Shown here piece by piece: positions 9,349 to 19,969 of a stretch of DNA of 64,000 bases. Positions within the stretch are counted from its first letter, which is position 1; every line of letters begins with the position of its first letter. Source of the DNA: Anaeramoeba ignava (Eukaryota > Metamonada > Anaeramoebidae); contig JAPDFW010000086.1 of assembly GCA_028826165.1 (NCBI GenBank), forward strand, positions 124,001 through 188,000. The letters run 5' to 3'. The position numbers and the translations under genes are program-made. The notes below the pieces were generated by a model that was not told the DNA's origin, searched no databases, and was given only the letters and a program-made list of their open reading frames with translations.

Positions 9349-12060
9349 TTAAATATCTAAATCAGTATGAAGTTCTTTTTCTTTGATAATTTCTTTAATA
9401 ACTTGTTTTCTTTTTTTCTTTTTATATAAAATAATTCCAATAATAATTATTGAAATAACAATAATAGGAATAACTATACCTAAAACTATTATTGTTGTGT
9501 TTGAATTATTATTAGGTTCATTTATTGTTGATATTGTAATTGATGTTGTTGAATTAATCCCTGAATATTGATTAAATAAACAATTTAAATCAGCTGATGA
9601 ATAAATTGAAATTTCATAATATTCTCCTTCATTTAATCCTGATGAAATTGAATAAATTGTTGTTAAATTTGTTAAACAAATTGATGTTGAATTATAAGTA
9701 AATGAATATGCTTTTAATCCACTTGATAAAATTAATGAATTCCAATTACATTCAAATCCATTAATTAATGAATAACAATTTAATGAAGTAATATTTCCTA
9801 ATTTAGCTCTTGTTGAAATAATTGAACTAGGTAATCCTAAATATGGAGTTTCACAATTTAAATCAACACATCCTCGAATTGAAATATTATATTCAATATT
9901 TCCAGATATTCCACTTATCATTCCAATTACTTCATTTCCAATTAAATCAAGAGATGTGAATTTTTCCCAATTTATTCCATTATCAAGTGAAATTGAATAA
10001 TTTTTTGCATTTGTTAATTTTGTGAAATTAAATTCAATTTCTTCAATTTTGGAAATTGTTTCATAAATTATTGGAGATGTTAAATTATCAGTTGTAATTG
10101 AAATTGATGAAATATATCCACATTTTCCATTTGAATTACATGATGATATATTGATTTGATATTCTTGATTTGGGAATTGAACTGTAAATTGTTGATTTGA
10201 TGAAGTTGGTCGATAATTTCCTGAATCATTTTGATAAATTGATTGATAAGTTAAATTATAATAAGATGGAATTGAACAATTAATTGGTTGATTCCAATTA
10301 CAATTAATATCTATTGAATTTGAAATTAAACATGAAAAATTTGTAATTTCTCCAAATATTAATGAAATTGATGATTCAACAATTTCTCCTTTATCATCTC
10401 CTTCACATTCATGTGTTCTACATCCACAAATTGAAATATTATAATCATTTTCACATTCTAAATTATTCAAAAAATAGGAAAGTGAAGAATTATCAACTGA
10501 AATGAAATATATTAAATCAAGTTCTGATTGATTGAGATAAGAAAGATTATAATGATTAAGATGAGCAATTCCTTCATTGATCTGAACATTTGGATAATCC
10601 CAAGTAACATTAATTGAATTATTTGAAGGATTTGATAATTGAAAATCTTTTACAGAATCAATTTTTGTTGTTAAATTAATAAAAGAAGAAGATTCACCAC
10701 ATTTCATTGTTTCATTATCACAAGCTTTGATTTGAATTGAATAATATTCATTTCCAGTAATATTATTATAAATTGAAGAATTAAATAATTGATAATAAAC
10801 ATTTCCATCTTCAAGAATTGGAGAATCAATATCAATCCAATCATATCCATAATTAATTTGATAAATCAAAGTTCTGAAAAATTCAACTTTATCCCAATAA
10901 CAATCAAATGATGAAAACAAAGATGAACAATTAAGAATATTAACTTGAGGAATTAAACTAGCTTCATAAACAAATGCTTGATCTGCGCCACTAGTTCCAA
11001 TAACAGTAAAATTCCCATAAATTGAAACAGAACTTCCAAATTGTGAAACTGAAGGTTGATTCAAGATTTTTTCTTCATTCCAATTTGTTCCATTATATCT
11101 GTAAACAAATGCTTTATTTGCATTAGGAGCACCAATAACAATAACATCTTCATAAATTGAAACAGACCATCCAAAATATGGAACTAAAGGTTCACTCAAA
11201 TTTTGTTCTTGATTCCAAATTGATCCATTATATCTGTAAATAAATGCTTGATTTGCATAATAAGCACCAACAACAGTAACATTCTCATAAACTGAAACAC
11301 TCCATCCAAAATATAAAGCTGATTCATTCAAAAATTGTTCTTCATTCCAAAATGATCCATTATATCTGTAAATAAATGCTTGATTTGCACCATAAGTTCC
11401 AACAACAAGAACATCTTCATAAATTGAAACAGAAAATCCAAAATATGGAACTAAAGGTTCACTCAAATTTTGTTCTTGATTCCAAATTGATCCATTATAT
11501 CTGTAAATAAATGTTTTAAATGCACCATAATCTCCAATAACAGTAACATTCTCATAAATCGAAACAGATATTCCAAAACCTGAAGCTGAAGATTCATTCA
11601 AAATTTTTTCTTCATTCCAATTTGTTCCATTATATCTGTAAACAAATGCTTTATTTGCATTAGGAGCACCAATAACAATAACATCTTCATAAATTGAAAC
11701 AGAAAATCCAAAATATGGAACTAAAGGTTCACTCAAAATTTGTTCTTGATTCCAAATTGATCCATTATATCTGTAAATAAATGTTTTATTTGCATATTGA
11801 GTGCCAATAACAAGAACATCTTTATAAATTGAAACACTCCTTCCAAAATTTCCTGTTGAATCTGAAAATTGATCTAATAAATTCCAAATCCAAGCTTCAT
11901 CTGGAGTAGAATAATATCTTGTTGTTCCTATTGTTGTTTCTAATTCTTGAATTATTGTGGAAATTGATTTTTGTTGTTGATTTTGATTTTGATTTGATTG
12001 AATTAAGAAAATATTGATAATTAAGAAAAGGAGAAAGAGAAAGAAAAGATTTGATTCCAT
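9349..12060 (-). CDS. Type I surface protein with seven FG-GAP-like propeller repeats and FN3-like domains
   Basis: 903 residues. It begins with a hydrophobic signal peptide (MESNLFFLFLLFLIINIFLI). Residues of about 60-375 hold seven near-identical 45-residue repeats with the pattern 'FGxSVSIYxxVxVIGxxxANxAFIYRYNGxxWNEE', the number needed for a closed seven-bladed propeller of the FG-GAP/integrin-alpha kind. The next ~480 residues are Asn/Ser-rich beta domains with paired cysteines (for example NCSSLFSSFDCYWDKVEF and FECNWNSLIL), resembling degenerate fibronectin type III modules. There are many N-x-S/T sites. A C-terminal TM helix (IIVLGIVIPIIVISIIIIGI) is followed by a basic stop-transfer and a 24-residue tail. 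A role in adhesion or recognition is inferred. There are no introns. The TCATTTTTTTCTTTTC element lies upstream on the coding strand. Confidence 0.75.
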   Translation of the reverse strand: MESNLFFLFLLFLIINIFLIQSNQNQNQQQKSISTIIQELETTIGTTRYYSTPDEAWIWNLLDQFSDSTGNFGRSVSIYKDVLVIGTQYANKTFIYRYNGSIWNQEQILSEPLVPYFGFSVSIYEDVIVIGAPNANKAFVYRYNGTNWNEEKILNESSASGFGISVSIYENVTVIGDYGAFKTFIYRYNGSIWNQEQNLSEPLVPYFGFSVSIYEDVLVVGTYGANQAFIYRYNGSFWNEEQFLNESALYFGWSVSVYENVTVVGAYYANQAFIYRYNGSIWNQEQNLSEPLVPYFGWSVSIYEDVIVIGAPNANKAFVYRYNGTNWNEEKILNQPSVSQFGSSVSIYGNFTVIGTSGADQAFVYEASLIPQVNILNCSSLFSSFDCYWDKVEFFRTLIYQINYGYDWIDIDSPILEDGNVYYQLFNSSIYNNITGNEYYSIQIKACDNETMKCGESSSFINLTTKIDSVKDFQLSNPSNNSINVTWDYPNVQINEGIAHLNHYNLSYLNQSELDLIYFISVDNSSLSYFLNNLECENDYNISICGCRTHECEGDDKGEIVESSISLIFGEITNFSCLISNSIDINCNWNQPINCSIPSYYNLTYQSIYQNDSGNYRPTSSNQQFTVQFPNQEYQINISSCNSNGKCGYISSISITTDNLTSPIIYETISKIEEIEFNFTKLTNAKNYSISLDNGINWEKFTSLDLIGNEVIGMISGISGNIEYNISIRGCVDLNCETPYLGLPSSIISTRAKLGNITSLNCYSLINGFECNWNSLILSSGLKAYSFTYNSTSICLTNLTTIYSISSGLNEGEYYEISIYSSADLNCLFNQYSGINSTTSITISTINEPNNNSNTTIIVLGIVIPIIVISIIIIGIILYKKKKRKQVIKEIIKEKELHTDLDI

Positions 12061-12424
12061 TTTTGCTATTTTTTTTAAATTAAAAAATAAATATAAAATT
12101 AATAAAATAAATTTGTTTTGTGTTTTATTTATTAATTAAAACAAATTTTTTTTTTCTTACTTTTTTGTTTTTGTTTTTGTTTGTTGAAAAAAGGATGAGA
12201 AAAGAAAAAAATGATTATTTTTTTTTAATTAAAATTTGAATAAATTAAAATTAAAATTAAATTTAGGAATAATTTTTTATTATTAATTAATGATAATTTC
12301 TATTCAAATTAATGAATAAATTTTAATTTAAATTTTCCAAAAAGAAAAAAAAAGAAATTTAATAAGAATTTAATAAGAATTTAATAAAATTAAAATCATT
12401 TTTTCATTTTTTTTCTTTTCAAAA
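12061..12424. promoter_or_regulatory. Divergent intergenic region between the surface protein and RCC1-BTB copy 3
   Basis: AT-rich spacer with no gene. On the plus strand a T-rich element (TCATTTTTTCATTTTTTTTC, starting about 12396) ends just before the ATG at 12425. The same type of element is on the minus strand around 12190-12215, serving the gene that starts at 12060. The region is therefore a probable pair of divergent core promoters. Confidence 0.45.
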
Positions 12425-14182
12425 ATGAATGATTGTTTATTTTTTGGAAGAAATGAATTACCAAAACTTATCAAAAATGAACCAAAAAAAATAATAAAAC
12501 CAATTCAATTTAAATTTAAAAATGAAAATGAAAAACAAATTAAACAAATTTCATCAGGTTTTTTTTCAACAATTTTCCTTTTTGAAAATGGAAAAGCAAT
12601 AGAATATTTAAAAGAAAAAGATTCAAAAAAAAATCCTCGAAAAATCCAAATTGAAGAAAATATTCAAAAAGTAAGTGTTGGTGTTCAAAATGAAGCTATT
12701 TTAACAAAAGAAGGAAATGTATTTGCCAAAGGAAATATTATCAATCCAAATAATCCAAATGAATTTATCAATATTTCATCATTAATTGAAGATACAAATG
12801 ATAGAATAATTCAAGATATTGTTTCTGGAGCTCAATCAATTTATTTATTAACTTCAAATCAAAATCTTTATGGAATTGGTTCAAATGTATTTGGTCAACT
12901 TGGTTTTGATCCTGAAACACTTGAAAGAACAGAAAAAACAATTTTAATGATGAAAAATGTTTCTAAAATATTTTCAGGAAATACTTCAAATCATGTTTTT
13001 CTTTTGGATCCAAATCAAGAATTATTTGGATGCGGATATAATGGATATGATCAACTTGGATTAGGAGAATCAAGAAAAGAAGTAAAAATCAGAAAATTAA
13101 CCAAAATCCAAAATATTCCAAAAGGTAAAATAATTGATATTCAATGTGGAGATGATTATTCAATAATGTTGATTGAAAATGAAAATCAAAATGAAAATCC
13201 AAAAAGAAAACTTTATTCATGTGGAGATCGGTATTATAATGGACTTGGCAAATATCAAAATACTTATGAATTTACTGAAATCAAATCATCTTTATTTGAA
13301 AATGATGATAATATTCTTGATTTTTCTGTTGGAAATCTTCATACTTTGATTTTAACTTCAAATTCAAAATTAATTGGATTTGGAGATAATTCTTATGGCC
13401 AATTAGGAACTGGAGATATAAGCAATTTGGAAAAAATTCCAATTCAAATTAAACTTCCTAAATTAAGATTTAATGAAGATATTTCTAATTATCATATTTC
13501 TTGTGGTTATCGAAAATCATTTCTTTATTATTCTCTTTCTTTTTCCAATCTTGAAGAAGATTTGATAAAATTATTTGAAAGAAAAGAATTTTGTGATATT
13601 TCATTTAAAACCAAAAATGGAGAAATAATTGAAGCTCATAAATTAATATTGAAATATAAATTAAATCAAAATGAAAATCAAAATCAAATTGAAAAACTTC
13701 AAGAAATTATTTCAAAAAAATCAATTAAAGAATCAAATCAAATATTTGAAATGATTTATTCAAACAGAATAATAAATCCAAAATTATATTCTGAAATTAA
13801 AGAAATTATAAATTCAAATGAAAAAATTGAAGAAACAATGAAAAGAATTTATTTAAATGAAAATGAAAAAGATTTTATTATTGAAAGAAAAGAAAAACAA
13901 TATAAATTTCCTAAATTAATATTAATAATGAGAAGTGAATTATATCGAGGAATGTTTTTATCTGTAACTGAAGATAAATCAAATAAAGTTACAGATTATA
14001 GTGAATTAAGTAATAAATCATTTCAAATATTTGAATATTGGATTTATTCAAATCAAATTAAAGATGAAATTCAAATTACACAAGAAATTATTGATGAAAT
14101 TCAAATTGGAATTGATTATTTTCAATTAAATCAAACATATCCAAATTTATTTGATTTATTAATTAACAAATTTAATAATTAA
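12425..14182 (+). CDS. RCC1-repeat / double BTB protein, copy 3, intact
   Basis: Uninterrupted frame of 585 residues. RCC1 repeats occupy about residues 1-370 (YGIGSNVFGQLGFD, GCGYNGYDQLGLGE, GFGDNSYGQLGTGD). They are followed by BTB-like segment 1 starting at FCDISFKTKNGEIIEAHKLI, a short helical linker (KESNQIFEMIYSNRI) and BTB-like segment 2 (QYKFPKLILIMRSELYRG to IFEYWIYSNQI). Its NE-repeat is the shortest of the family. The start is fixed by alignment with the paralogs (MNDCLFFGRNE) and by the T-rich upstream element that ends four bases before the ATG. No introns. A substrate adaptor or regulatory propeller role is inferred from the domain pair; the target is unknown. Confidence 0.88.
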   Translation: MNDCLFFGRNELPKLIKNEPKKIIKPIQFKFKNENEKQIKQISSGFFSTIFLFENGKAIEYLKEKDSKKNPRKIQIEENIQKVSVGVQNEAILTKEGNVFAKGNIINPNNPNEFINISSLIEDTNDRIIQDIVSGAQSIYLLTSNQNLYGIGSNVFGQLGFDPETLERTEKTILMMKNVSKIFSGNTSNHVFLLDPNQELFGCGYNGYDQLGLGESRKEVKIRKLTKIQNIPKGKIIDIQCGDDYSIMLIENENQNENPKRKLYSCGDRYYNGLGKYQNTYEFTEIKSSLFENDDNILDFSVGNLHTLILTSNSKLIGFGDNSYGQLGTGDISNLEKIPIQIKLPKLRFNEDISNYHISCGYRKSFLYYSLSFSNLEEDLIKLFERKEFCDISFKTKNGEIIEAHKLILKYKLNQNENQNQIEKLQEIISKKSIKESNQIFEMIYSNRIINPKLYSEIKEIINSNEKIEETMKRIYLNENEKDFIIERKEKQYKFPKLILIMRSELYRGMFLSVTEDKSNKVTDYSELSNKSFQIFEYWIYSNQIKDEIQITQEIIDEIQIGIDYFQLNQTYPNLFDLLINKFNN

Positions 14183-14336
14183 AATCAAAATTAAAATTAA
14201 AATTAAATTTAAAATTAAAATTAAAATTAAAATTAAAATTAAAATTAAAATCAAAATCAAAATTAAAATCAAAATTTAAATTAAAATTAAAATTAAAATT
14301 CAAATCAAAATTAAAAATAAAATTAAAATCCAAAAA
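14183..14336. repeat. AAATTA/AAATCA hexamer microsatellite
   Basis: Intergenic simple repeat between RCC1-BTB copies 3 and 4. Confidence 0.9.
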
Positions 14337-14379
14337 TTAATTTTCATTTTTTTCATTTTCAAAATAATAAAAAAAGAAA

Positions 14380-16213
14380 ATGAATGAAATTTTATTTTTT
14401 GGTTCAAATAAAGAACCAAAAATTATCAAAAATCCACCATTTATAGAAATAAAAGAACCAACTCAATTTAAATTTGAAAATGAAAATGAAAATGAAAATG
14501 AAAAACAAATTAAACAAATTTCATCAAGTTCCTTTTCAACAATTTTCCTTTTTGAAAATGGAAAAGCAATAGAATATTTAAGAGAAAAAGATTCAAATCA
14601 AAATCCTGAAAAAATCCAAATTGAAAATATTCAAAAAGTAACTGTTGGTTATGATAATGAAGCTATTTTAACAATAGAAGGAAATGTATTTGCAAAAGGA
14701 GAAGATATTAATCCAAAAAATCCAAATGAATTTATCAATATTTCATCATTAATTGAAGATACAAATGATAGAATAATTCAAGATATTGTTTCTGGAGCTT
14801 ATTCAATTTACTTATTAACTTCAAATCAAAATGTTTATGGAATTGGTTTAAATCATTATGGTCAACTTGGTTTTGATTCTAAAACACTTCAAAAAACAGA
14901 AAAACCAATTTTAATGATGAAAAATGTTTCTAAAATATTTTCAGGAAATTTTCCAGTTCATGTTTTTCTTTTAAATTCAAATCAAGAGTTATTTGGATGC
15001 GGATGGAGTGAACATGGTCAACTTGGATTAGGAGAATCAAGAAAAGAAATAAAAATACAAAAATTAACCAAAATCCAAAATATTCCAAAAAGCAAAATAA
15101 TCGATATTCAATGTGGATTATTTCATTCAATAATGTTGATTGAAAATCAAAATCAAAATCCAAAAAGAAAACTTTATTCATGTGGATATTGGATATATAA
15201 TGGATTTGGCAAATATCAAGATACCTATGAATTTACTGAAATCGAATCATCTTTATTTGAAAATGATGATGATATTCTTGATATTTCTGTTGGAAATGAG
15301 CATACTTTGATTTTAACTTCAAATTCAAAATTAATAGTATTTGGATATAATTATTCTGGTCAATTAGGAACTGGAGATACAAAACATCAACTAATTCCAA
15401 TTCAAATTGAACTTCCTAAATTAAGATTTAATGAAGATATTTCTAATTATCATATTTCTTGTGGATATGACAAATCATTTCTTTATTATTCTCCTTTTCT
15501 TTCTCCTTTTTCTAATCTTGAAGAAGATTTGATAAAACTATTTAGAAGAAAAGAATTTTGTGATATTTCATTTAAAACCAAAAATGGAGAAATAATTGAA
15601 GCTCATAAATTAATATTGAAATATAGATTAAATCAAAATCAAAATGAAATTGGAAAACTTCAAGAAATTATTTCAAAAATCAATTAAAGAATCAAATCAA
15701 ATATTTGAAATGATTTATTCAAACAGAATAATAAATCCAAAATTATATTCAGAAATTAAAGAAATTATAAATTCAAATGAAAAAATTGAAGAAACAATGA
15801 AAAGAATTTATTTAAATGAAAATGAAAATGAAAATGAAAAAGATTTTATTATTGAAAGAAAAGAAAAGAAATATAAATTTCCAAAATTAATATTAATAAT
15901 GAGAAGTGAATTATATCGAGGAATGTTTTTATCTGTAACTGAAGATAAATCTAATAAAGTTACAGATTATAGTGAATTAAGTAATAAATCATTTCAAATA
16001 TTTGAATATTGGATTTATTCAAATCAAATTAAAGATGAAATTCAAATTACACAAGAAATAATTGATGAAATTGAAACAGGAATTGATTATTTTCAATTAA
16101 ATCAAACAAATCCAAATTTATTTGATTTATTAATTAATAAATTTAATAATCAAAATCACGATCAAAAAAAGAAAAGAAAACCTTTTTTAGAAAAAGAAAG
16201 ATTCAGAAAATAA
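14380..16213 (+). CDS. RCC1-repeat / double BTB protein, copy 4, one frameshift, basic C-terminal tail
   Basis: The frame from 14380 covers the RCC1 repeats and BTB segment 1, then stops at 15687. The continuation is in another frame to 16213. The break is at TTTCAAAAATCAATT (about 15670-15680), where intact paralogs have two more A bases. It is therefore a homopolymer indel between the two BTB segments. The N-terminal and RCC1 parts are closely similar to the broken copy 2. The C-terminus has a basic extension ending KKKRKPFLEKERFRK, shared only with the next copy (16893) and resembling a classical nuclear localisation signal. The region after the stop is also shared with that copy, which points to a recent duplication or conversion of the 3' part. 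Confidence 0.78.
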
Positions 16214-16865
16214 AATTAAAATTAAAATTAAATTTTAAATTAAAATTAAAATTAAAATTAAAATCAAAATCAAAATCAAAATCAAAATTAAAATTAAAAT
16301 TAAAATCAAAATTTAAATCAAAATTAAAATTAAAATCAAAATTATAATTAAAATTAAAATTAAAATCAAAATTAAAATTAAAATTAAAATTAAAATTAAA
16401 ATTAAAATTAAAATTAAAATTAAAATTAAAAATTAAAATTAAAATTAAAATCAAAATCAAAATTAAAATTAAAATTAAAATTAAAATTAAAATTAAAATT
16501 AAAATTAAAATTAAAATCAAAATCAAAATCAAAATTAAAATTAAAATTAAAATTAAAATCAAAATTAAAATTAAAATCAAAATTAAAATTAAAATTAAAA
16601 TTAAAATTAAAATTAAAATTAAAATTAAAATTAAAATTAAAATTAAAATTAAAATCAAAATTAAAATTAAAATTAAAATTAAAATCAAAATCAAAATCAA
16701 AATTAAAATCAAAATTAAAATTAAAATTAAAATTAAAATTAAAATTAAAATTAAAATTAAAATTAAAATTTAAAATTAAAATTAAAATTAAAATTAAAAT
16801 CAAAATTAAAATTTAAAATTAAAATTAAAATCAAAATTAAAATCAAAAATTAAAATTAAAATTTC
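16212..16865. repeat. Long AAATTA/AAATCA hexamer array (~650 bp)
   Basis: One of the longer pure hexamer tracts of the window, between RCC1-BTB copies 4 and 5. Apparent reading frames through it (ILILIL, NFNFNF) come from the repeat and are not genes. Confidence 0.95.
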
Positions 16866-16892
16866 ATTTTTCATTTTTTTTCTTTTTCAAAA
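16863..16892 (+). promoter_or_regulatory. T-rich TCATTTTT element before RCC1-BTB copy 5
   Basis: The stretch contains two TCATTTTT units followed by a TTTC run and CAAAA, ending immediately before the ATG at 16893. The same arrangement precedes the ATGs at 12425, 51851, 54010 and 56640, and related elements precede most other genes here. It is probably a core promoter or transcription start motif, because this genome shows very short 5' leaders. Confidence 0.45.
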
Positions 16893-18716
16893 ATGAATGA
16901 TTGTTTATTTTTTGGTGAAAATGAAAATCCAAAACTTATTAAAAATGAACCAAATGAAATAACAAAACCAATTCAATTTAAATTTGAAAATGAAAATGAA
17001 AATGAAAATGAAAAACAAATTAAACAAATTTCAACAGGTTATTTTTCAACAATTTTCCTTTTTGAAAATGGAAAAGCAATAGAATATTTATTTGATTCAA
17101 AACAAAAACCTGAAAAAATCCAAATTGAAGAAAATATTCAAAAAGTAACTGTTGGTGGAAACAATGAAGCTATTTTAACAATAGAAGGAAATGTATTTGC
17201 CAAAGGATATGATATTAATCCAAAACATCCAGATAAATTTATCAATATTTCATCATTAATTGAAGATACAAATGATAGAATAATTGAAGATATTGTTTCT
17301 GGATACAATTCAATTTATTTATTAACTTCAAATCAAAATGTTTATGGAATTGGTGATAATTCATGTGGTCAACTTGGTTTTGATTCTAAAACACTTCCAG
17401 AAACAGAAAAACCAATTTTAATGATGAAAAATGTTTCTAAAATATTTTCAGGAAATGCTTCATATTTTGTTTTTCTTTTAAATTCAAATCAAGAATTATT
17501 TGGATGCGGAAATAATGAATATGGTAAACTTGGATTAGGAGAATCAAGAAGAAAAGAATGGAAAATCGAAAAATTAACCAAAATACAAAATATTCCAAAA
17601 GGTAAAATAATTGATATTCAATGTGGATGGTTTCATTCAATAATATTGATTGAAAATGAAAATGAAAATCCAAAAAGAAAACTTTATTCATGTGGATATT
17701 ATCCATTTAATGGACTTGGAAAAGATCAAGATGAAAATACTTATGAATTTACTGAAATCAAATCATCTTTATTTGAAAATGATAATATTCTTGAAATTTC
17801 TTGTGGATATGCTCATATTTTGATTTTAACTTCTAATTCAAAATTAATTGGATTTGGAGATAATGAAGATGGTCAATTAGAAACTGAAGATACAGAACCA
17901 CAATCAATTCTTATTCAAATTGAACTTCCTAAATTAAGATTTAATGAAGATATTTCTAATTATCATCTTTCTTGTTGTTCTTATCATTCATTTCTTTATT
18001 ATTCTCCTCCTTCTTTTTCCAATCTTGAAGAAGATTTGATAAAACTATTTAGAAGAAAAGAATTTTGTGATATTTCATTTAAAACCGAAAATGGAGAAAT
18101 AATTGAAGCTCATAAATTAATATTGAAATATAGATTAAATCAAAATCAAAATGAAATTGAAAAACTTCAAGAAATTATTTCAAATAAATCAATTAAAGAA
18201 TCAAATCAAATATTTGAAATGATTTATTCAAACAGAATAATAAATCCAAAATTATATTCTGAAATTAAAGAAATTATAAATTCAAATGAAAAAATTGAAG
18301 AAACAATAAAAAGAATTTATTTAAATGAAAATGAAAACGAAAAAGATTTTATTATTGAAAGAAAAGAAAAACAATATAAATTTCCTAAATTAATATTAAT
18401 AATGAGAAGTGAATTATATCGAGGAATGTTTTTATCTGTAACTGAAGATAAATCAAATAAAGTTACAGATTATAGTGAATTAAGTAATAAATCATTTCAA
18501 ATATTTGAATATTGGATTTATTCAAATCAAATTAAAGATGGAATTCAAATTACACAAGAAATAATTGATGAATTAGAAAGAGGAATTGATTATTTTCAAT
18601 TAAATCAAACAAATCCAAATTTATTTGATTTATTAATTAACAAATTTAATAATCAAAATCACGATCAAAAAAAGAAAAGAAAACCTTTTTTAGAAAAAGA
18701 AAGATTCAGAAAATAA
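16893..18716 (+). CDS. RCC1-repeat / double BTB protein, copy 5, intact, basic C-terminal tail
   Basis: Uninterrupted frame of 607 residues. RCC1 repeats (YGIGDNSCGQLGFD, GCGNNEYGKLGLGE, GFGDNEDGQLETED) occupy about residues 1-370. BTB-like segment 1 starts at FCDISFKTENGEIIEAHKL and segment 2 at QYKFPKLILIMRSELYRG. The final 21 residues (from NQNHDQ) are charged and basic (KKKRKPFLEKERFRK). Copy 4 shares them but the others lack them; they look like a nuclear localisation signal. The last RCC1 blade is degenerate (QLETED instead of QLGTGD), and the following Cys-Cys-Ser-Tyr differs from the usual CGY. No introns. The function is unknown beyond the domain pair. Confidence 0.88.
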   Translation: MNDCLFFGENENPKLIKNEPNEITKPIQFKFENENENENEKQIKQISTGYFSTIFLFENGKAIEYLFDSKQKPEKIQIEENIQKVTVGGNNEAILTIEGNVFAKGYDINPKHPDKFINISSLIEDTNDRIIEDIVSGYNSIYLLTSNQNVYGIGDNSCGQLGFDSKTLPETEKPILMMKNVSKIFSGNASYFVFLLNSNQELFGCGNNEYGKLGLGESRRKEWKIEKLTKIQNIPKGKIIDIQCGWFHSIILIENENENPKRKLYSCGYYPFNGLGKDQDENTYEFTEIKSSLFENDNILEISCGYAHILILTSNSKLIGFGDNEDGQLETEDTEPQSILIQIELPKLRFNEDISNYHLSCCSYHSFLYYSPPSFSNLEEDLIKLFRRKEFCDISFKTENGEIIEAHKLILKYRLNQNQNEIEKLQEIISNKSIKESNQIFEMIYSNRIINPKLYSEIKEIINSNEKIEETIKRIYLNENENEKDFIIERKEKQYKFPKLILIMRSELYRGMFLSVTEDKSNKVTDYSELSNKSFQIFEYWIYSNQIKDGIQITQEIIDELERGIDYFQLNQTNPNLFDLLINKFNNQNHDQKKKRKPFLEKERFRK

Positions 18717-18955
18717 AATTAAATTTTAAATTAAAATTAAAATTAAAATTAAAATCAAAATCAAAATCAAAATCAAAATTAAAATTAAAATCAAAATCAA
18801 AATTTAAATTAAAATTAAAATTAAATTTAAAATTAAAATTAAAATTAAAATTAAAATTAAAATTAAAATTAAAATTAAAATCAAAATTAAAATTAAAATT
18901 AAAATTAAAATTAAAAATTAAAATTAAAATTAAAATTAAAATTAAAATCCAAATT
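18714..18955. repeat. AAATTA/AAATCA hexamer microsatellite
   Basis: Intergenic repeat after RCC1-BTB copy 5. Its first part matches the repeat arrangement after copy 4. Confidence 0.9.
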
Positions 18956-19053
18956 TATTTCAAATCCAAATTAAAAAAAAAGAAGAAAAATTTTTTTTTG
19001 CTTTTCATTTTTCATTTTTTTTCTCACTTTAAGAAAGAAAAAAACAAAAAAAA

Positions 19054-19959
19054 ATGAAAGTCTTTTTAACAGGAGGAACAGGATATATTGGAGGAGCAGT
19101 ACTTGAAAAATTAATTGCCAACAAACACGAAGTGACTGTGTTATCAAGAACAGAAGAAAAAGCACAAAAAGCAAAAGAATTAGGAGCAAAAATAATTTTA
19201 GGGGATATAACGGAAACAGAAAAACTAAAAGAACTTGCAACAGGATATGATGCAATTATCCACACAGCTTTTGCATTTCTTCAAGAAGGAGCTGATAAAG
19301 TGAATTTGCAAGTGATGCAAGCATTAATTGATGCAGGCAAAAAAAATGAAAAACCTTGTATTGCAGTTTTTACTTCAAGTCTTTGGGCACTTGGTAATAC
19401 AGAAGGAGAGGAAATTGCAGATGAAGACACAACTTCTCACGATCCAGTTGGGCTCTTTTTGTGGAGAAGAGAACACGAGAAAATTGCACTTGAACAGGCA
19501 AATGATAATTTCAAAGTTGCCATTTTGAGACCTGGTTGGGTTTATGGAAAAAAGGGGGGATTTGTCTCTTTTTATTGGAATGTTTGTGAAAAAGAAAAAA
19601 CTGTTTACTATCTTGGTGATGGAAATGGCTTGTTTTGTACCATTCATGTTGATGATATTGCGGATTTGTTTGTCACAATCATCGAGAAAAAAGCAACAGG
19701 TATTTTTCATGGAATTGATGGAAAACCCAATAAAGTTATTGATATAGCAAATATTTCTGCTGATATTTTGGGTATTTCAAAAGAAAACATCAAATCTTTG
19801 CCTCTTCAAGATGCTGCTAATAAATTTGGTCCTTTAGCTTTTGGAATGTCTGTTTTTCAGAGAGCTATTGCTAAACGTTCTTTGGAATTGGGTTGGAAAC
19901 CTACACGTCCTTCATTTCCTGAAAGTGCGAAAAGTGCTTATGATGAATTAAAGAAATGA
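19054..19959 (+). CDS. NAD(P)-dependent epimerase/dehydratase-type SDR
   Basis: 301 residues, atypical/extended short-chain dehydrogenase. The Rossmann nucleotide loop is TGGTGYIGGAVLEKL at residues 6-20. VTVLSRTEEKA follows at the second strand and LGDITETEKLKELATGYDAI at the acidic-strand region. FTSSLWALG and RPGWVYGKKGG mark the active-site and substrate regions. A canonical YxxxK is not clear; the position near REHEKIALEQA has no tyrosine, so catalysis may be atypical or the protein may act in redox sensing or NAD(P) binding. The gene is intronless and richer in G/C than the surrounding DNA, as is the flavoprotein at 8568. Prokaryotic ancestry is therefore likely (inference). A TCATTTTT element lies upstream. 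Confidence 0.82.
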   Translation: MKVFLTGGTGYIGGAVLEKLIANKHEVTVLSRTEEKAQKAKELGAKIILGDITETEKLKELATGYDAIIHTAFAFLQEGADKVNLQVMQALIDAGKKNEKPCIAVFTSSLWALGNTEGEEIADEDTTSHDPVGLFLWRREHEKIALEQANDNFKVAILRPGWVYGKKGGFVSFYWNVCEKEKTVYYLGDGNGLFCTIHVDDIADLFVTIIEKKATGIFHGIDGKPNKVIDIANISADILGISKENIKSLPLQDAANKFGPLAFGMSVFQRAIAKRSLELGWKPTRPSFPESAKSAYDELKK

Positions 19960-19969
19960 GAATGGGAAT

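Noticed and set aside
16203-16803. Long minus-strand frames of alternating Ile-Leu or Asn-Phe
   Set aside because: They are translations of AAATTA/AAATCA hexamers, which lack stops in several frames. The same happens at 3488-3691, 6159-6576, 8221-8412, 53756-53962, 55846-56462 and 60473-61502.
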